A DNA stretch of 64,000 nt, taken from Paramecium pentaurelia. Lineage: Eukaryota; Ciliophora; Oligohymenophorea; Peniculida; Parameciidae. Within the stretch, counting starts at the first letter, position 1; each line of letters starts with the position of its first letter. The notes below the pieces were generated by a model, which saw only the letters and a list, made by a program, of their open reading frames with translations, was not told where the DNA came from and did no database searches. Location: NCBI GenBank assembly GCA_905183005.1, contig CAJJDO010000029.1, forward strand, positions 278,091 to 342,090, given 5' to 3'. Below are positions 1 to 19,090 of the stretch, one piece after another. The position numbers and the translations under genes are program-made.

Positions 1-708
1 AATTAAAGTATATTTAAATAACTTATTTGATGCATAGGGATTTTCTAATTTCTTTAATCTATCATCAGCTTGATTTATTTTATCTTCTTAACTAATAGAA
101 TAATATATTTCTTACTTTGCAAACATCTTTTATAAATCAATACCCTTTTTAGCTAAATTTGTTCTAATCCTATCAAAAACTTAATTTTGTTTATTAATCA
201 TATCATTATGAAATTTTTCATCATTTCTTTTATACAAATCCAAGATAAATTTATTTGTTTAATTATTGTATTACTTTGTTTCATTCAACAATCTTTAATG
301 ATATCCTATTTCATTGATAAACATCTACATTTGAGTATCAACATCAGCTTTTGCTTATTTTAAGAAGTTTTAATCATGAAACGGAAATTTTTCAATTTTT
401 TATATTTATTCTTTCTGAAAATCAAAGCATTTTTATTATACATCTTATAGAAAATTAAATCTTGTTTGATATTTCTATTCTAAATGATTTTATAATTCTT
501 TTAATTCTATAAAATCATCCAAATGACGAACAGTTTTAGTATTTTTAAATTTCTGAATTCCTTTTTAATTAGTATGTTATAATGTTAAACATTTATGACA
601 TACCAATTAAAATCTTTTAGCTTAAATACATTCAATGTTTGTGCAAATAAAACTCCTATTAAGATGTGTTAATTTACACATCTCTTAATCTTCATCTTTC
701 ATTTACAT
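1..708 (-). CDS. Partial zinc-binding (B-box-like) coiled-coil protein, C-terminus outside window
   Basis: Read on the minus strand with TAA/TAG as Gln, one frame is open from ATG at 708 (a second ATG follows at 702) to the window edge, about 236 codons without TGA or an intron. The first 60 residues hold paired Cys/His groups (CKLTH, FICTNIEC, CHKC followed by QH) spaced like the B-box or RING-like modules common at the N-terminus of ciliate proteins. The rest is Lys/Glu/Gln-rich and predicted helical (for example FQKEQIQKIEKF), consistent with a coiled coil. Function unknown. The zinc-binding reading is inference from Cys/His spacing. The true C-terminus is not in the window. Confidence 0.72.
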
Positions 709-1584
709 TTTGAAAAATTAAAAATTATAAAGTAATAAAAATAGATTAAGTTTAAATTCAAAGCAGAATTAGATTAAATATAAACTATTTAAGAGAATGA
801 GTAAATATAGATATATTTTAGTAGTACTTAAATAATACATATGATTTATAATTTTCTTATATTTCTTAAATTAAGAATAATAATTATTATTATAAATATA
901 CTTTAATAAATTATTATATAAATATTACATATTGTAAAACTACCCTAATTAAAACAGACCAATAGGAATTATACTACTAAACTGTATTTAAGTATGAGAG
1001 ACCATGAATAGATATTTTAAAAGTGATCATATATATATTTTATGTAAATATAATGTATAAAATTAAAAGGGATAAATAATTATAATTGTTACATTAATAA
1101 AAGTAGAATAAAAATATATTATTTACATTTACAATAATAGTTTAAGAATTAATCATAATAATTATATCAAAGTTGCAAAAAAATTTGAATTGAAAAGTTT
1201 GATATTTAAATTTTATTTTAGACAATCAATCAAAATTATATTAAAGATTACAATACTTAAGGGAATATATTTGAAATTAAACAAGAATAATTAATCAAAT
1301 TTTATAAATACATATTTACAAAAGAATAATATGCTATCAATTTAATGGATATTAATAGAATAAGATCGATATACTAATAAATTATTAAATATATAATCTA
1401 TAATTTTTCTATTTAAATATTAATTTTATCCTCCTCCTTCCTAAAATATGATATTATTAAAATGAATTAAAACTAATAATCTTTTTAAAAATCAAATTTA
1501 TAATTATCATTCAATGAAAAATATTTGAGTGATTATAAATGATTTTAATGTGCATTAGGGATTCTTGAATTTTTATTAACTAGT
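709..1584. other. AT-rich intergenic stretch, no gene recognised
   Basis: About 0.9 kb separating divergent genes. I saw no convincing frame, tRNA or structured RNA. The last ~45 bases (from 1540) belong to the duplicated block described separately. Confidence 0.6.
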
Positions 1585-2220
1585 ATGAATCCTAGATACA
1601 ATTATCCAAAGAGATCTGTTTCCAGTGTAGATAGATAATAAATACTTAAAGCTTTAGGAAGTAATCCTTCAGATAAACATATTGAATATATGGCATAGGA
1701 ATATGATCTTAAGACACGTACAATAAAGTCTTGGATAAAATAACAATATTAAAATTAAAGCAAAGCATCTGAATCAGAAGAAGATTATCAAAGTAATCGC
1801 AAAAAAACTAAGGCAGATAAAGATCTTATAGATTTTGAAAGAAATTTTAATTAAAACTCTGATGCTTATCATTATGAAATCACAAGTATGGATCTCTTAA
1901 AAAGTGATAAATTATTGATTTAATAAGAATCTGCAAAACCTTAATAAAAAGTAAATTCAACACCATAATAAACAAATAAGCCCTTGAATAGTGAAGATTT
2001 TTTTTCAATGAAAATTGATAAACAAATATAATAGTCCTAAAAATTTTCACTCTAAAATTTTGATGCCCTTTTATTATTATTAGATTAGGATGATGAAATA
2101 CACCATTTAGTATCCTTACTTAGAAATCAGGAAAGATAGATTGAAGAATTGAAAAAAACTTAATCAGAAATTTTAGAGTATATGTGTTCACATTTGACAA
2201 AGAAACCAAAAAAGATTTGA
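1585..2220 (+). CDS. Small helix-turn-helix-like protein (copy 1)
   Basis: Opens at ATG 1585 and stops at TGA 2218-2220: 212 codons, no intron, 211 residues. The N-terminal ~55 residues read like a simple trihelical DNA-binding fold: a helix around DRQQILKALGSNPSD, then EYMAQEYDLKTRTIKSWIKQ, whose RTIKSWIKQ recalls the recognition helix of homeodomain-like or CENP-B/Psq proteins. The rest is Ser/Gln-rich with a helix near the C-terminus (RNQERQIEELKKTQ) and a basic tail, KKPKKI. A nuclear DNA-binding role is inference. Identical to 2601-3236, so there is probably only one such gene in the genome. Confidence 0.72.
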
Positions 2221-2479
2221 TTTATATATTATAATAATATTTTAAGATTTATATCAAAGATAAACCTAATGAAAATATGGAGAAATTGTAAGTAATTAAG
2301 CATAAGCTTTATTAAATACAATTACATCCAATTTTCCATTAGAATTTGAATTTATTTAAAATAAGATTATAATGAGTGGTAATAATAAAAAAGATTGTAT
2401 GTCTCTAAACTGATTTAATATAAGTCCTTATGAATAGGAAATTTATGCCCAATTTAGATTTACTTTTGCCAAATATCTT

Positions 2480-2509
2480 CAACACAGATATATGATAATT
2501 TCTGTGTTG
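2480..2509. other. Perfect 9-bp inverted repeat (hairpin) downstream of the HTH-like gene
   Basis: CAACACAGA at 2480-2488 pairs with TCTGTGTTG at 2501-2509 across a 12-nt loop, followed by a T-run (ctttttta). The duplicate lies at 3496-3525. It could be a transcript-end structure or the foot of a small RNA. No known RNA family recognised. Confidence 0.55.
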
Positions 2510-2554
2510 CTTTTTTATTGGCTTTATTATCTACATAGTGGAAATAGAAAATTT

Positions 2555-2555
2555 N
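2555..2555. other. Single N: scaffold join
   Basis: One ambiguous base separates two matching 1015-bp blocks. Most likely a placeholder gap where two overlapping contig ends were not merged. Confidence 0.9.
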
Positions 2556-3570
2556 TGATTTTAATGTGCATTAGGGATTCTTGAATTTTTATTAACTAGT
2601 ATGAATCCTAGATACAATTATCCAAAGAGATCTGTTTCCAGTGTAGATAGATAATAAATACTTAAAGCTTTAGGAAGTAATCCTTCAGATAAACATATTG
2701 AATATATGGCATAGGAATATGATCTTAAGACACGTACAATAAAGTCTTGGATAAAATAACAATATTAAAATTAAAGCAAAGCATCTGAATCAGAAGAAGA
2801 TTATCAAAGTAATCGCAAAAAAACTAAGGCAGATAAAGATCTTATAGATTTTGAAAGAAATTTTAATTAAAACTCTGATGCTTATCATTATGAAATCACA
2901 AGTATGGATCTCTTAAAAAGTGATAAATTATTGATTTAATAAGAATCTGCAAAACCTTAATAAAAAGTAAATTCAACACCATAATAAACAAATAAGCCCT
3001 TGAATAGTGAAGATTTTTTTTCAATGAAAATTGATAAACAAATATAATAGTCCTAAAAATTTTCACTCTAAAATTTTGATGCCCTTTTATTATTATTAGA
3101 TTAGGATGATGAAATACACCATTTAGTATCCTTACTTAGAAATCAGGAAAGATAGATTGAAGAATTGAAAAAAACTTAATCAGAAATTTTAGAGTATATG
3201 TGTTCACATTTGACAAAGAAACCAAAAAAGATTTGATTTATATATTATAATAATATTTTAAGATTTATATCAAAGATAAACCTAATGAAAATATGGAGAA
3301 ATTGTAAGTAATTAAGCATAAGCTTTATTAAATACAATTACATCCAATTTTCCATTAGAATTTGAATTTATTTAAAATAAGATTATAATGAGTGGTAATA
3401 ATAAAAAAGATTGTATGTCTCTAAACTGATTTAATATAAGTCCTTATGAATAGGAAATTTATGCCCAATTTAGATTTACTTTTGCCAAATATCTTCAACA
3501 CAGATATATGATAATTTCTGTGTTGCTTTTTTATTGGCTTTATTATCTACATAGTGGAAATAGAAAATTT
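2556..3570. repeat. Direct repeat copy 2 (1015 bp) right of the N at 2555
   Basis: Second copy of 1540-2554. Unique sequence resumes at 3571. Deleting one copy plus the N would restore an ordinary locus. Confidence 0.93.
2601..3236 (+). CDS. Small helix-turn-helix-like protein (copy 2, probably an assembly duplicate)
   Basis: Same 211-residue frame as 1585-2220, from ATG 2601 to TGA 3234-3236, with the same basic C-terminus. It should not be counted as an independent paralog, because the whole 1015-bp block around it is repeated next to an N. The downstream hairpin is repeated too. Confidence 0.7.
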
Positions 3571-3589
3571 AAACAAAAATAAACCAAGT

Positions 3590-4017
3590 GATTTGCAAAT
3601 CATAAGCCCCCTTGTGTTTATAGGTTAGTATAACTAGCTTATATTTATTGGATGTCTTAAGAAAGTCAGGCCATTCTAATCAAATCAAGAAAACAATCTA
3701 ATAATTAGTAATTTAACTCAAATTTAAGAAATTTAACTCCACCCCTAGACATTCTTGTCTCCACAACAGTCTTAATCTGAGGAGTGAAAATTTCATTAAA
3801 CATCAACTACACTTTCTTAGTGTAGTCTGTTAAATTACAATCCTTAGTGGAATTCTTGATTCTCTTCTTAGGGCAACAGACAATTCTCAGACCAGCATAT
3901 TATGCCGACACTTTCTGTCCCAAAAGAAAGGAGGACTTTAACCCCAGGGTTTGTTTATGTAATTGCTTACATTCGTGTATATGTGCCCCGATGACTAAGC
4001 AATTTGCAAAATCTTTT
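3590..4017 (+). ncRNA. Candidate structured RNA with RNase P/MRP-like conserved elements
   Basis: A GC-richer island (about 40% G+C by eye, against about 25% around it) with no credible gene under the ciliate code. GAAAGTCAGGCC at 3661-3672 resembles CR-I of RNase P RNA. GGGCAACAGA at 3871-3880 resembles CR-II (the bacterial form is GTGCAACAGA). CGATGACTAAGC at 3990-4000 resembles the 5' part of CR-V, and its TGACT can pair with AGTCA of CR-I, as in helix P4. The ends can pair as a P1 helix: GATTTGC at 3590-3596 with GCAAAATC at 4006-4013 (one bulged A), followed at once by TTTT at 4014-4017, a Pol III-type stop. An internal hairpin (CTACACT / AGTGTAG, about 3808-3826) supports a folded RNA. 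Family assignment is inference; MRP RNA is the main alternative. Confidence 0.45.
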
Positions 4018-4186
4018 GTTTATTTTTATTTAAATTATTGAAAAATAATCACAAGTTAATTTAGTCAAATAATGTAGATATAATTATTTGAAAGCTTTTA
4101 AATTAATTATTTAATATAACTTGTATAGTCTTATTTAATAATAATTGGACTGATTATATTTATAATTTTTATTATAACAGACAAAT

Positions 4187-5377
4187 ATGTATAAAGTTCT
4201 TATTGCACTTAAATCATTATAACAATTCAAGTGTTCAGTGACAATGGGAGGAAAAACTAAAGTAGTAACCTTACCTTAGACAGAAGGTTTAACATTTAAT
4301 GTAAAGTATTGTAATTAATATATAATAAGTTCATTGAGTTCAATTCAATTAAAATATAATGATGAAATCTTTAAAATTCAAATGAATGAAGATATCACAG
4401 AAACAACAGGAGAATATAAGTTTACAAATATAAGTGGATAATATTATATTGTATTGATACAAGATATTGAAAAACCCTCTAAATTAAATATAAAATAAAA
4501 TGCATAAACATCAGAATCTCCACTTAGAAAAAATGAAACAGAAAGAAGTTTAACTGCTAGTACAAAAAAATTTAGTTTTAAGACTCCTACAAATAGATAG
4601 AAATCTGAATCAAATTAAAAATTAATATAATCATTTGTTTTAGGAGATAATTTAATGGAATAATTGAAATAAGAGAATAAAGAACTAAAATAAAGAGTAA
4701 TTGAACTTGAAAATTAGATTGTAATATTATAATAGGAATAAAATAAATAAAAAAATGAGAATGTTGAATAACCTAAATAAGAAACATCATAAAATGACTT
4801 TAGAATTGATTTTTAAAATCTATTAAAATTATAGTAAAGATAAGCTCAAGAAAATAAACAATTACTAAAATAATTGATGGATTTAGATGTTAACTATTAA
4901 GATTTATTAGAAAAGAAATCTTTAGTTGATTAAGAAGTTACAAAATTAAAATAAACTATCAGTTAGTTTGATTGTTAAATAACACAATTAAAAAGCAGAT
5001 TAACATAATTTGAAATAGATGGATTAAGTTAAAACATTTAATTAAACTTATAAATTGCATAACCAATAGAGAATGATGAGATAATTGATAATTTAATTAA
5101 ATAAATATTAAAAATGAGAGCAACTGGATCTTAATACATTCCAATAAAAGAAGATAAATTAGACTCAAAATTAGCATAAGTGATTGCTAAAGATCATACT
5201 CAATAATATTAATTTATTAGATTAAAATAGGGTTTATATTTAATAGGTGAAGAATAATATTAATTATTTATGTAAGAAAATAAGATAATGATTACTACTG
5301 AAGAAGGTGTATTATCACTTTAAGATTTTATTAAAAGTAGAAAAAGAATAAAATCAGTAAATGTTCGTAAACCTTGA
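4187..5377 (+). CDS. Coiled-coil protein with a globular N-terminus
   Basis: ATG 4187 to TGA 5375-5377, 397 codons, no intron. Residues ~1-105 look globular and beta-rich (MYKVLIALKSLQQFKC at the start, then EYKFTNISGQYYIVLI), roughly the size of a PB1 or ubiquitin-like domain, though I cannot assign one. About residues 140-310 are a long Gln/Glu/Lys/Leu coiled coil. The end, after LKQGLYLIGEEQYQLF, is mixed and finishes with a basic segment, IKSRKRIKSVNVRKP. Probably a cytoskeletal or scaffold protein, by composition only. No family recognised. Confidence 0.75.
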
Positions 5378-5709
5378 GATTATTTATTACTTTAAATATA
5401 TTATTATAAATCATATCATTTAGTTTTATGATATTATTTTTTTAGTATAATTAATAATAAATTAAATATAAATCTATAAATAAAAAATATAGATTATTGT
5501 TATTACTATTTAATATTATAAAGAAATAGGATAATTTAAAAAATCACTAAACATTTTGAAAATATATTATATAAAGTAAGATTTAGAAATTGAATAAATA
5601 TTTAATGATATATCTAATAAGATTTAAATTAGAAAAGAAATATAACACAATTAGATTTAAAGAATAAAAGTTGGATTAAACTTATAATGATAATTATTAA
5701 ACGAAGTTT
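5378..5709. other. Convergent intergenic spacer
   Basis: 332 AT-rich bases between the stop of the coiled-coil gene and the stop of the guanylyl cyclase. Nothing recognised. Confidence 0.6.
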
Positions 5710-13191
<7,482 letters not shown>

Positions 13192-13750
13192 ACAAAGGAT
13201 ACACTACAATATTCATTTAACTTAAATATTGAATATACTTCCTACAACTTTTTAAGAGATAATTCAATGATCAAAACTCTTTCCTTGTTTAATTTTTCTT
13301 TATTTGGATTTGCATATTATTACTTTAAGCATAACTTTTATTTTATCAGGCTATTCTTACTATAAAATGATGCATCTTCACATACTATTATAAAAGTGTC
13401 TTAATAATTCAAATATCAATTATTGTCATATTACTAATATAATATTACCTGTCGATTTTTAATTTAGATAATGATTGTAACTTTAAAATATATAAAAAGA
13501 TCATAGAATATATTTAATAAAGAATATTTATAGAATATAATTTAATCCAATTTTTAATAACACATTTAAGTTGAGAGTGTCTATTAAGATGCATTTGAAG
13601 AATTAATGTCAAAATTAACTTTTTGATTAGGTATTAAAATTATATTTCTAATCTATTGATATAATATTCAATAAATTAAAAATATGTTTTGTAATTAATT
13701 AGATTGTTTTTCTTTGATTATTCTATATAATTTGATAGATAATAAATAAA
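13192..13750. other. Intergenic, no gene recognised
   Basis: About 560 AT-rich bases between the cyclase start and the TTLL stop, both minus-strand genes. It should hold the cyclase promoter and TTLL 3' end. No motif recognised. Confidence 0.6.
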
Positions 13751-15595
13751 TCATTGCTCATCTATTAAATTTTATGTAAATATTTATGGTACATCTAAAA
13801 TAGATGAATCAAAAATTAATTCAAATTTATTTTCAAATGAATCATATATAAATTTTTTAGAAGTATAAAATTAAGGAGGAGGATAAAGTGGATCTAATAC
13901 AAGTTTAAAGAGATCTTCAATTAATTAAGGAATTAATTTAGATAAAAGAGGACCTGAACATTCTAAACAAGGATTTGTATTTGTTTCAATCAACCAAACT
14001 TTAAATTTATCATCAATCATAAAATCTATACCAAATAATTCAAAAGTATTTTCTTTTCTTTTAGGGTCTAATTTACCATATGTTGCTTTAAATTAATCTA
14101 ATGCTATATTCTTCATTTATTTATAAATTGTTTAATAAAAATCAATTGGTAAGAAATTATTAAATTCATCAAATGAAACTTTATTTCCTTTTTCAAATTT
14201 ACCATAATCCTCTGAATTCTTTTAAATAGCATCATTAGTTAGATGAATTAATCTATTTTATAAATTAATCAAACTAAATTCATAGCTAGAAGTTCTTATA
14301 TATCCATTTTAATACCAATAACCTTTATGTTATCCATTAATAGAAGTAAATAAGATATAACATCTAATATCAAATTTTCTTTGATTATATAGTAATGGAT
14401 TTTCAATATATTTTTAAACAATAAAAGTCTTCTAAACTCCATTCTTATGATGATGGATGTTTCTTAAAAATTATTAGACTTCATTAATTGTCTAAAATAT
14501 ATGAATTCCATGACCTCTATTACTAAGTTCAGCTGGTTTAACAATCCAAATAGATTAATTAGGATTTTATTGAATAAAATTATTTAAATCTTCTTTATTT
14601 CTTATATGATATGTTTAAGGCAAGAAATCAAAAACATTCAATCCTTTTTATTCATAATACTTTTTCATATTATAGAAGAGATTCTTTTTGCTACCTAAAT
14701 GTGTATTATTTTAAATATGATTATGAAGTTTAGTGTTATTATTTACTTCAAATATTCTTAGATTCTAATAGAATTTCTTTGCTTGATCATATGAGATAAT
14801 TTTGGAATTCTTTCCTACTTTTTTTATGAGTTTTTATAATTCAACGTTTAATTATTAAGGCAATAAATGTTGATATTAAATATTATCAATATTTAATTAT
14901 TCTTAAATATAAATATCTTATTAACAGATCTCTTAATTTGAATCAGGAATCAACTCTATATAAGAGTCATTTCTCAATTATTACCAAAGGAAGTTTACTT
15001 ATTCTTTATCTTTATCAACTATCGACCACCACCATCTTCTTTTTAAAATCCATTATACTAGTTATCCATTATTACCTTTACCAATATAAGCCTTATATGA
15101 ATTGATGGTAGGTTAAATATATAAGTTATTTGATAAGTTAATTGAATTATAATAGGTTCTTAAATTAGCATAATTAAGTTAAAATTCAACATCTTAAGAG
15201 TATCTTTCATCTTCAAAATAAATGCCATTAAACTTATATTTTATTATTTTCTTTTTTAAAGCTTTCAAAGGAAATATGTTTGGTTGATATGAAATTTTAG
15301 GTTTTATAATTTTCTTTGGCATTTGATGTAACGAATTTCCGACTAAAAGACATTTTTCTTATTGTTCCTTTTTTTCCTTTCTCTCCTTAATTTTAAAATA
15401 AATTAAAGGTGGAAGCAGAGATTCACCAGATGAATCTGTAATTAGTTCAGTTTTATTAGAATTTTTTGTGCTTTAAACCACTAATCCATAGCAGGAATGA
15501 GGATATTCAAATTCAAATTTAGGCAATTTTATTTCTCTAGGACCAATATAATAATGTTATGAACTGGGACTGTGAGAAGTAAAACCTTTTTTCAT
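13751..15595 (-). CDS. Tubulin tyrosine ligase-like (TTLL) enzyme, probable tubulin polyglutamylase/glycylase
   Basis: ATG at 15595 to TGA 13753-13751, 615 codons, no intron. Residues ~1-240 form a divergent N-terminus, including KRRWWWSIVDKDKE. From about residue 330 the ATP-grasp TTL core is clear: SIWIVKPAELSNRGHGIHIF (nucleotide-binding Lys and Gly loop), VQKYIENPLLYNQRKFDIRC, LTNDAIQKNSEDYGKF, then the metal-binding end FGIDFMIDDKFKVWLIETN with NTNPCLECS. TTLL enzymes ligate amino acids to tubulin tails and are abundant in ciliates because of the many axonemes. Which amino acid is added cannot be told by eye. Length is normal for the family. Confidence 0.92.
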
Positions 15596-15768
15596 TGTTT
15601 TTTTAAGTTTTAAAAATTCCAAAAAAATTAATCTGACAATAGGCAAAATATAATTAAAGATATTTGTTCTTTCTTTAATTATTCAAAGACCCTTTTATTT
15701 AAAGTAATTATATATAATCCATTATTTATTTATAGGCATAAACTACTATCATTAATTCTAGAATTAGA

Positions 15769-16249
15769 TGTTTACAGAATAAACTTATTCATAAGATTAA
15801 ATAGATTTAATAAAGATGATATAAATAACCATATGACTGGAAAGAAAAGACTTAAATAAAAATTACCAAATAATTAATTGAATTGAAAAATAAGTTAATC
15901 AATATTGAATCTGTAGACATCAAATTAAATCCAAAAGTATAGATTTTCTAATTAATTATATCATTAGAAATAAATTAAATATAAAAGGGAAATAAGTACT
16001 TGGTTATGATTTCAATATTCAAAATATATAGGTACATTTCATTTAGATTTCTTAAGTCTAATATTTAAGTGGAGAATCAATTAAGAACCTATAAAATTAA
16101 TTACCTAAATTTCTTTGAGTGATTCAAATTTCATTCATACAACAAAAATTTTAGAACATTATTAAAATTTTTAGTAAAAAAGATTAGAAATATATTAATA
16201 TGTTGAAGAGTTTATAGAATTTAATCTAAAGAATAAAATGGAGATTTGA
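15769..16249 (+). pseudogene. Possible small gene or gene remnant
   Basis: This ~1 kb gap between two minus-strand genes holds a plus-strand stretch that can be read as one protein if a 25-nt GTA...AAG intron near 16031-16055 is removed. It ends ...EEFIEFNLKNKMEI at TGA 16247-16249. The 5' end does not work: ATG 15769 leads to TGA after 22 codons, in another frame from the rest, and no intron repairs this. Mostly helical, Ile/Lys/Gln-rich. Either an unrecognised gene with an odd first exon or a remnant. Confidence 0.3.
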
Positions 16250-16617
16250 AATAAAACTTAGAGATATGGTGTGAAAATAAGAATATACTCAAATTACCCC
16301 ATAATGATTAAAATATAAATTTAAAATCATAGTTTATTTAAATAGATGTAATAATTTTTATAATTATATAATTAATTAATATTTTATCATACACATTTAA
16401 AGACTTTCTATCTTATATCTATAGGTATTTCTTAATAATGAGATCTATTATTTTTACAAATTCTATTTCAATATTTTTATTATTATAATTAATTTTAAGT
16501 TAAATAATCGAATGGATGTTTGATTCTCAATAAATTTCACAAAGATTATACCTTTTAATGAATAAAATAAAATTATGAATAAATATAATAAAATTATTAG
16601 TATAATATAGTTGATAA

Positions 16618-17943
16618 TCAAAAGTTATGATTTTATAAAGGTTTGAATTTTTCCCCTTTGATGAGCGAACTATTAGGCAATGGCAATGGTTTTTTGGATT
16701 TATCCAAGAGTTGAGAATCATCAATAGATGAATAATAGATCTTGAGTTAATTCATTTTTTTTTCAATAGAATCTAAATCTGTATCTGATTCAAAGATAAT
16801 CCATCTTTCTCTATTACCACTCTTCCATTCTCCTTGTTTCCTTTAGGCTCCAGCAATAAAGAGTCCTCTACCATGTTACTTTCCTTCTAACCAATACCCA
16901 ACATATTTTCTACCATCAGGCCTAGAAATAAAATAATAAAATTACCATTCAAATACTCCTTAACCATGCTTTTTATCATCTTGATATTCACCTATGTATA
17001 CTCTACCATCACTCCATGAGAATAGACCAGTTCCATGCATTTTATTATTCAACCATTCTCCACAATATTTTCTGCCATCTGGCCAGACATATCTACCTAC
17101 TCCATTTATTTGATTATTTAAAAACTATCCACAATAAGATGCTTTATCTGCCCATACTATTTATTATAATTATTAAATAAAAATACCAAATCTTCCTTTT
17201 CCATGTTTAACTCCATTACTATATTCTCCTTCATGTTTTGCACCATCTGGCCATATTTCTACACCTTATCCATTTTATAAATCATTATTCCAACTTCCTT
17301 CATATCTTGCTCCATCTGAGTGGATATAAACTCCTTATCCTTTAGATTTATGATCTTCCCAATCCTATTAAATTATATATTATGATATTTATACTCCATC
17401 ATATATATCTCCATTGGCATGATATAATCTTCCTTTACCATTTGCCATATCTCTAATCCAGAATCCTTCATAAATTGAACCATCTTTCCATATTTGTATA
17501 CCTTTTCCAAATTTCTTATCTCCTGACCATTCTCCTATATATATTGCACCATTCTCTAATAAGACTGCATTTCTAAAGAATCTATTATCATATGAATCAC
17601 TTTCTGTATCTTAATATCGATACTCAGAAAATGGAAATGGGGGCATCTATGAAATATTTGTTGATGTATATACTTTACTAAATTTTGACAAATGAGTTAA
17701 TGAGAACTATTTCAAAATATTATTAACTTTAGTATTGTATAATTAGACTTATACATAATGATACTTTTTTCTTACAATCCAACCTCTTAAAAGTGCTTAT
17801 ATTTTTATTATGCTTTTCAATAGTTTAATTTCTTCATCTTCAATTGAGTTTTCCTTTCTACTTACTCTTAATCTTTTATCACTTTCAATTTGGTTATGAT
17901 CAAAACTAACTGTTTTTACACATGCACAATTTGCTTAACCCAT
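16618..17943 (-). CDS. IQ-motif and MORN-repeat protein, probably N-myristoylated
   Basis: ATG at 17943, TGA 16620-16618. Removing three introns (two of 30 nt and one of 24 nt) leaves 414 codons. It begins MGQANCAC, a classic N-myristoylation signal with neighbouring Cys for palmitoylation. About residues 42-62 hold a calmodulin-binding IQ motif, KIQALLRGWIVRKKYHYVQ. From about residue 135 there are roughly nine MORN repeats, such as YIGEWSGDKKFGKG and YCGEWLNNKMHGTG, which bind membranes or organise cortical complexes. The N-terminal lipid anchor plus MORN repeats suggests a plasma-membrane or cortical scaffold responsive to calcium/calmodulin. The start codon lies 28 bp from the divergent SEC14 gene. 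Confidence 0.9.
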
Positions 17944-17971
17944 ATGACGGTTAAATAATTAAATAATTATA
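17944..17971. promoter_or_regulatory. 28-bp shared divergent promoter/5' region
   Basis: Only 28 bases separate the start codons of the MORN protein (minus) and the SEC14 protein (plus). Both 5' UTRs and any promoter elements must fit here or overlap coding sequence. Confidence 0.6.
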
Positions 17972-19090
17972 ATGCTTCTTAATAAAGAATTTTATCTTTA
18001 TTTTCCAGAGGGTAATATTATTGTAATAACCATTAGAACATGAAATTTTGATAAAGTTTAAGAAGTATGAAATAAGAAAATTCTTTGATGGTTAAATTCA
18101 ATTTACATAAAGTGAAATGCACTCAATCTAATAATTTAAGCAAAAATATTAAGTTTAAAAGGAGGATTCCTTTATTTTAAGAATGTTATATGCAACTAAA
18201 TTTAAGTTTGAAAAATGTTTTGATGCTATTAAAAATTTTGATGAATGGAGATAAAGTATAGATTCTAAAGTAAATCCTATGTCATAAGAATTATTGGTAT
18301 TATTTAAATTCATTCAATAGAAATAAGGAGTAATATATATGCATGGAAGAGACAACAGATTTCGTCCAATTCTTGTTGTAAATGCTAGAAAAGTTGCAGG
18401 AATTAAAGAAATAGATCTCTTATTATAATCAATGACTGTATTTCTTGATTATATATTATCAAATTGTATGTTACCTGGTCAAATAGAAAATTGGTAATTA
18501 TTATTTCAATATTTAGGATTGTCATTATGGATTTAGGAGGACTTGGTATAATGGGGTTGCCTAAATAAGATCTTTATCGAATAATGAATTATCTATCAAG
18601 TAATTACAGATCAAGAATGCATAAATGTTATGTTATTAATTGTAATAAAGCCTTAAGCATTACCTGGGCTATGATTAAAACATTTTTGGAAGATATCACT
18701 GTAAATCAATAAACTGAAAATAATAGGTGTATAAAATACTCTTTGAAAGTTGTCCTATTTCATTATTATAATATGCAAATCCTTCATAATTAGAGAAGAA
18801 ATATGGAGGTATAGCCAATGACAAATCAGAAAATTTTTGGTAATTCATTTCATAGTAATTGTAGGCCACCTTAAGAAATAAGTCCCAATTATCAAATTGC
18901 TATAGACAATATCAAGTTGATAGATTAATTAACATATATTGAACTCTTTAAATAAGGAAGATTAAATAAAAATATAGTGTGCTAAGAATTAATCAAACTT
19001 TAGTAACTTTAATAAAATAACCAATAAATCAAATAATAATAAAAGTCTGAAGATGACTTTCAATCTTGTGAAGAAGACAATGATTTATGA
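17972..19090 (+). CDS. SEC14/CRAL-TRIO lipid-transfer protein
   Basis: ATG 17972 to TGA 19088-19090. Four introns (25, 23, 26 and 25 nt; the first is 18012-18036) leave exactly 340 codons. The N-terminal part has the CRAL-TRIO-N pattern (DSFILRMLYATKFKFEKC). The lipid-binding domain follows: RPILVVNARKV, IVIMDLGGLGIMGLPKQ, YVINCNKALSITWAMIK, then YANPSQLEKKYGG and FWPP. These proteins carry or present phosphatidylinositol/phosphatidylcholine and often support PI4-kinases; the next gene is a PI4-kinase, although the family does not imply a direct partnership. The C-terminal ~50 residues are a Gln-rich acidic tail. Confidence 0.92.

Larger units (their letters stand above)
1540..2554. repeat. 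Direct repeat copy 1 (1015 bp) left of the N at 2555
   Basis: This block reads the same as 2556-3570 at a constant offset of 1016 bases. It carries one complete copy of the HTH-like gene and its 3' flank. The copies abut a single N, so they look like an unmerged contig overlap and not a biological duplication. Confidence 0.93.

Noticed and set aside
3896..3960. Telomerase-RNA-like template (AACCCCAGGGTTTG)
   Set aside because: It lacks the uninterrupted CCCCAA/CCCAAA permutation needed for ciliate telomeric repeats, and the RNase P-like motifs explain the island better.
3781..4041. Plus-strand frame of about 80 codons in the GC-rich island
   Set aside because: No ATG after the upstream TGA, almost no TAA/TAG Gln codons unlike real genes here, and the region has stronger RNA-like structure.
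15769..16122. Several alternative plus-strand frames ending TTTGAGTGA
   Set aside because: Frames of 30-90 codons are expected by chance with one stop codon; only one spliced version was kept, as a low-confidence entry.
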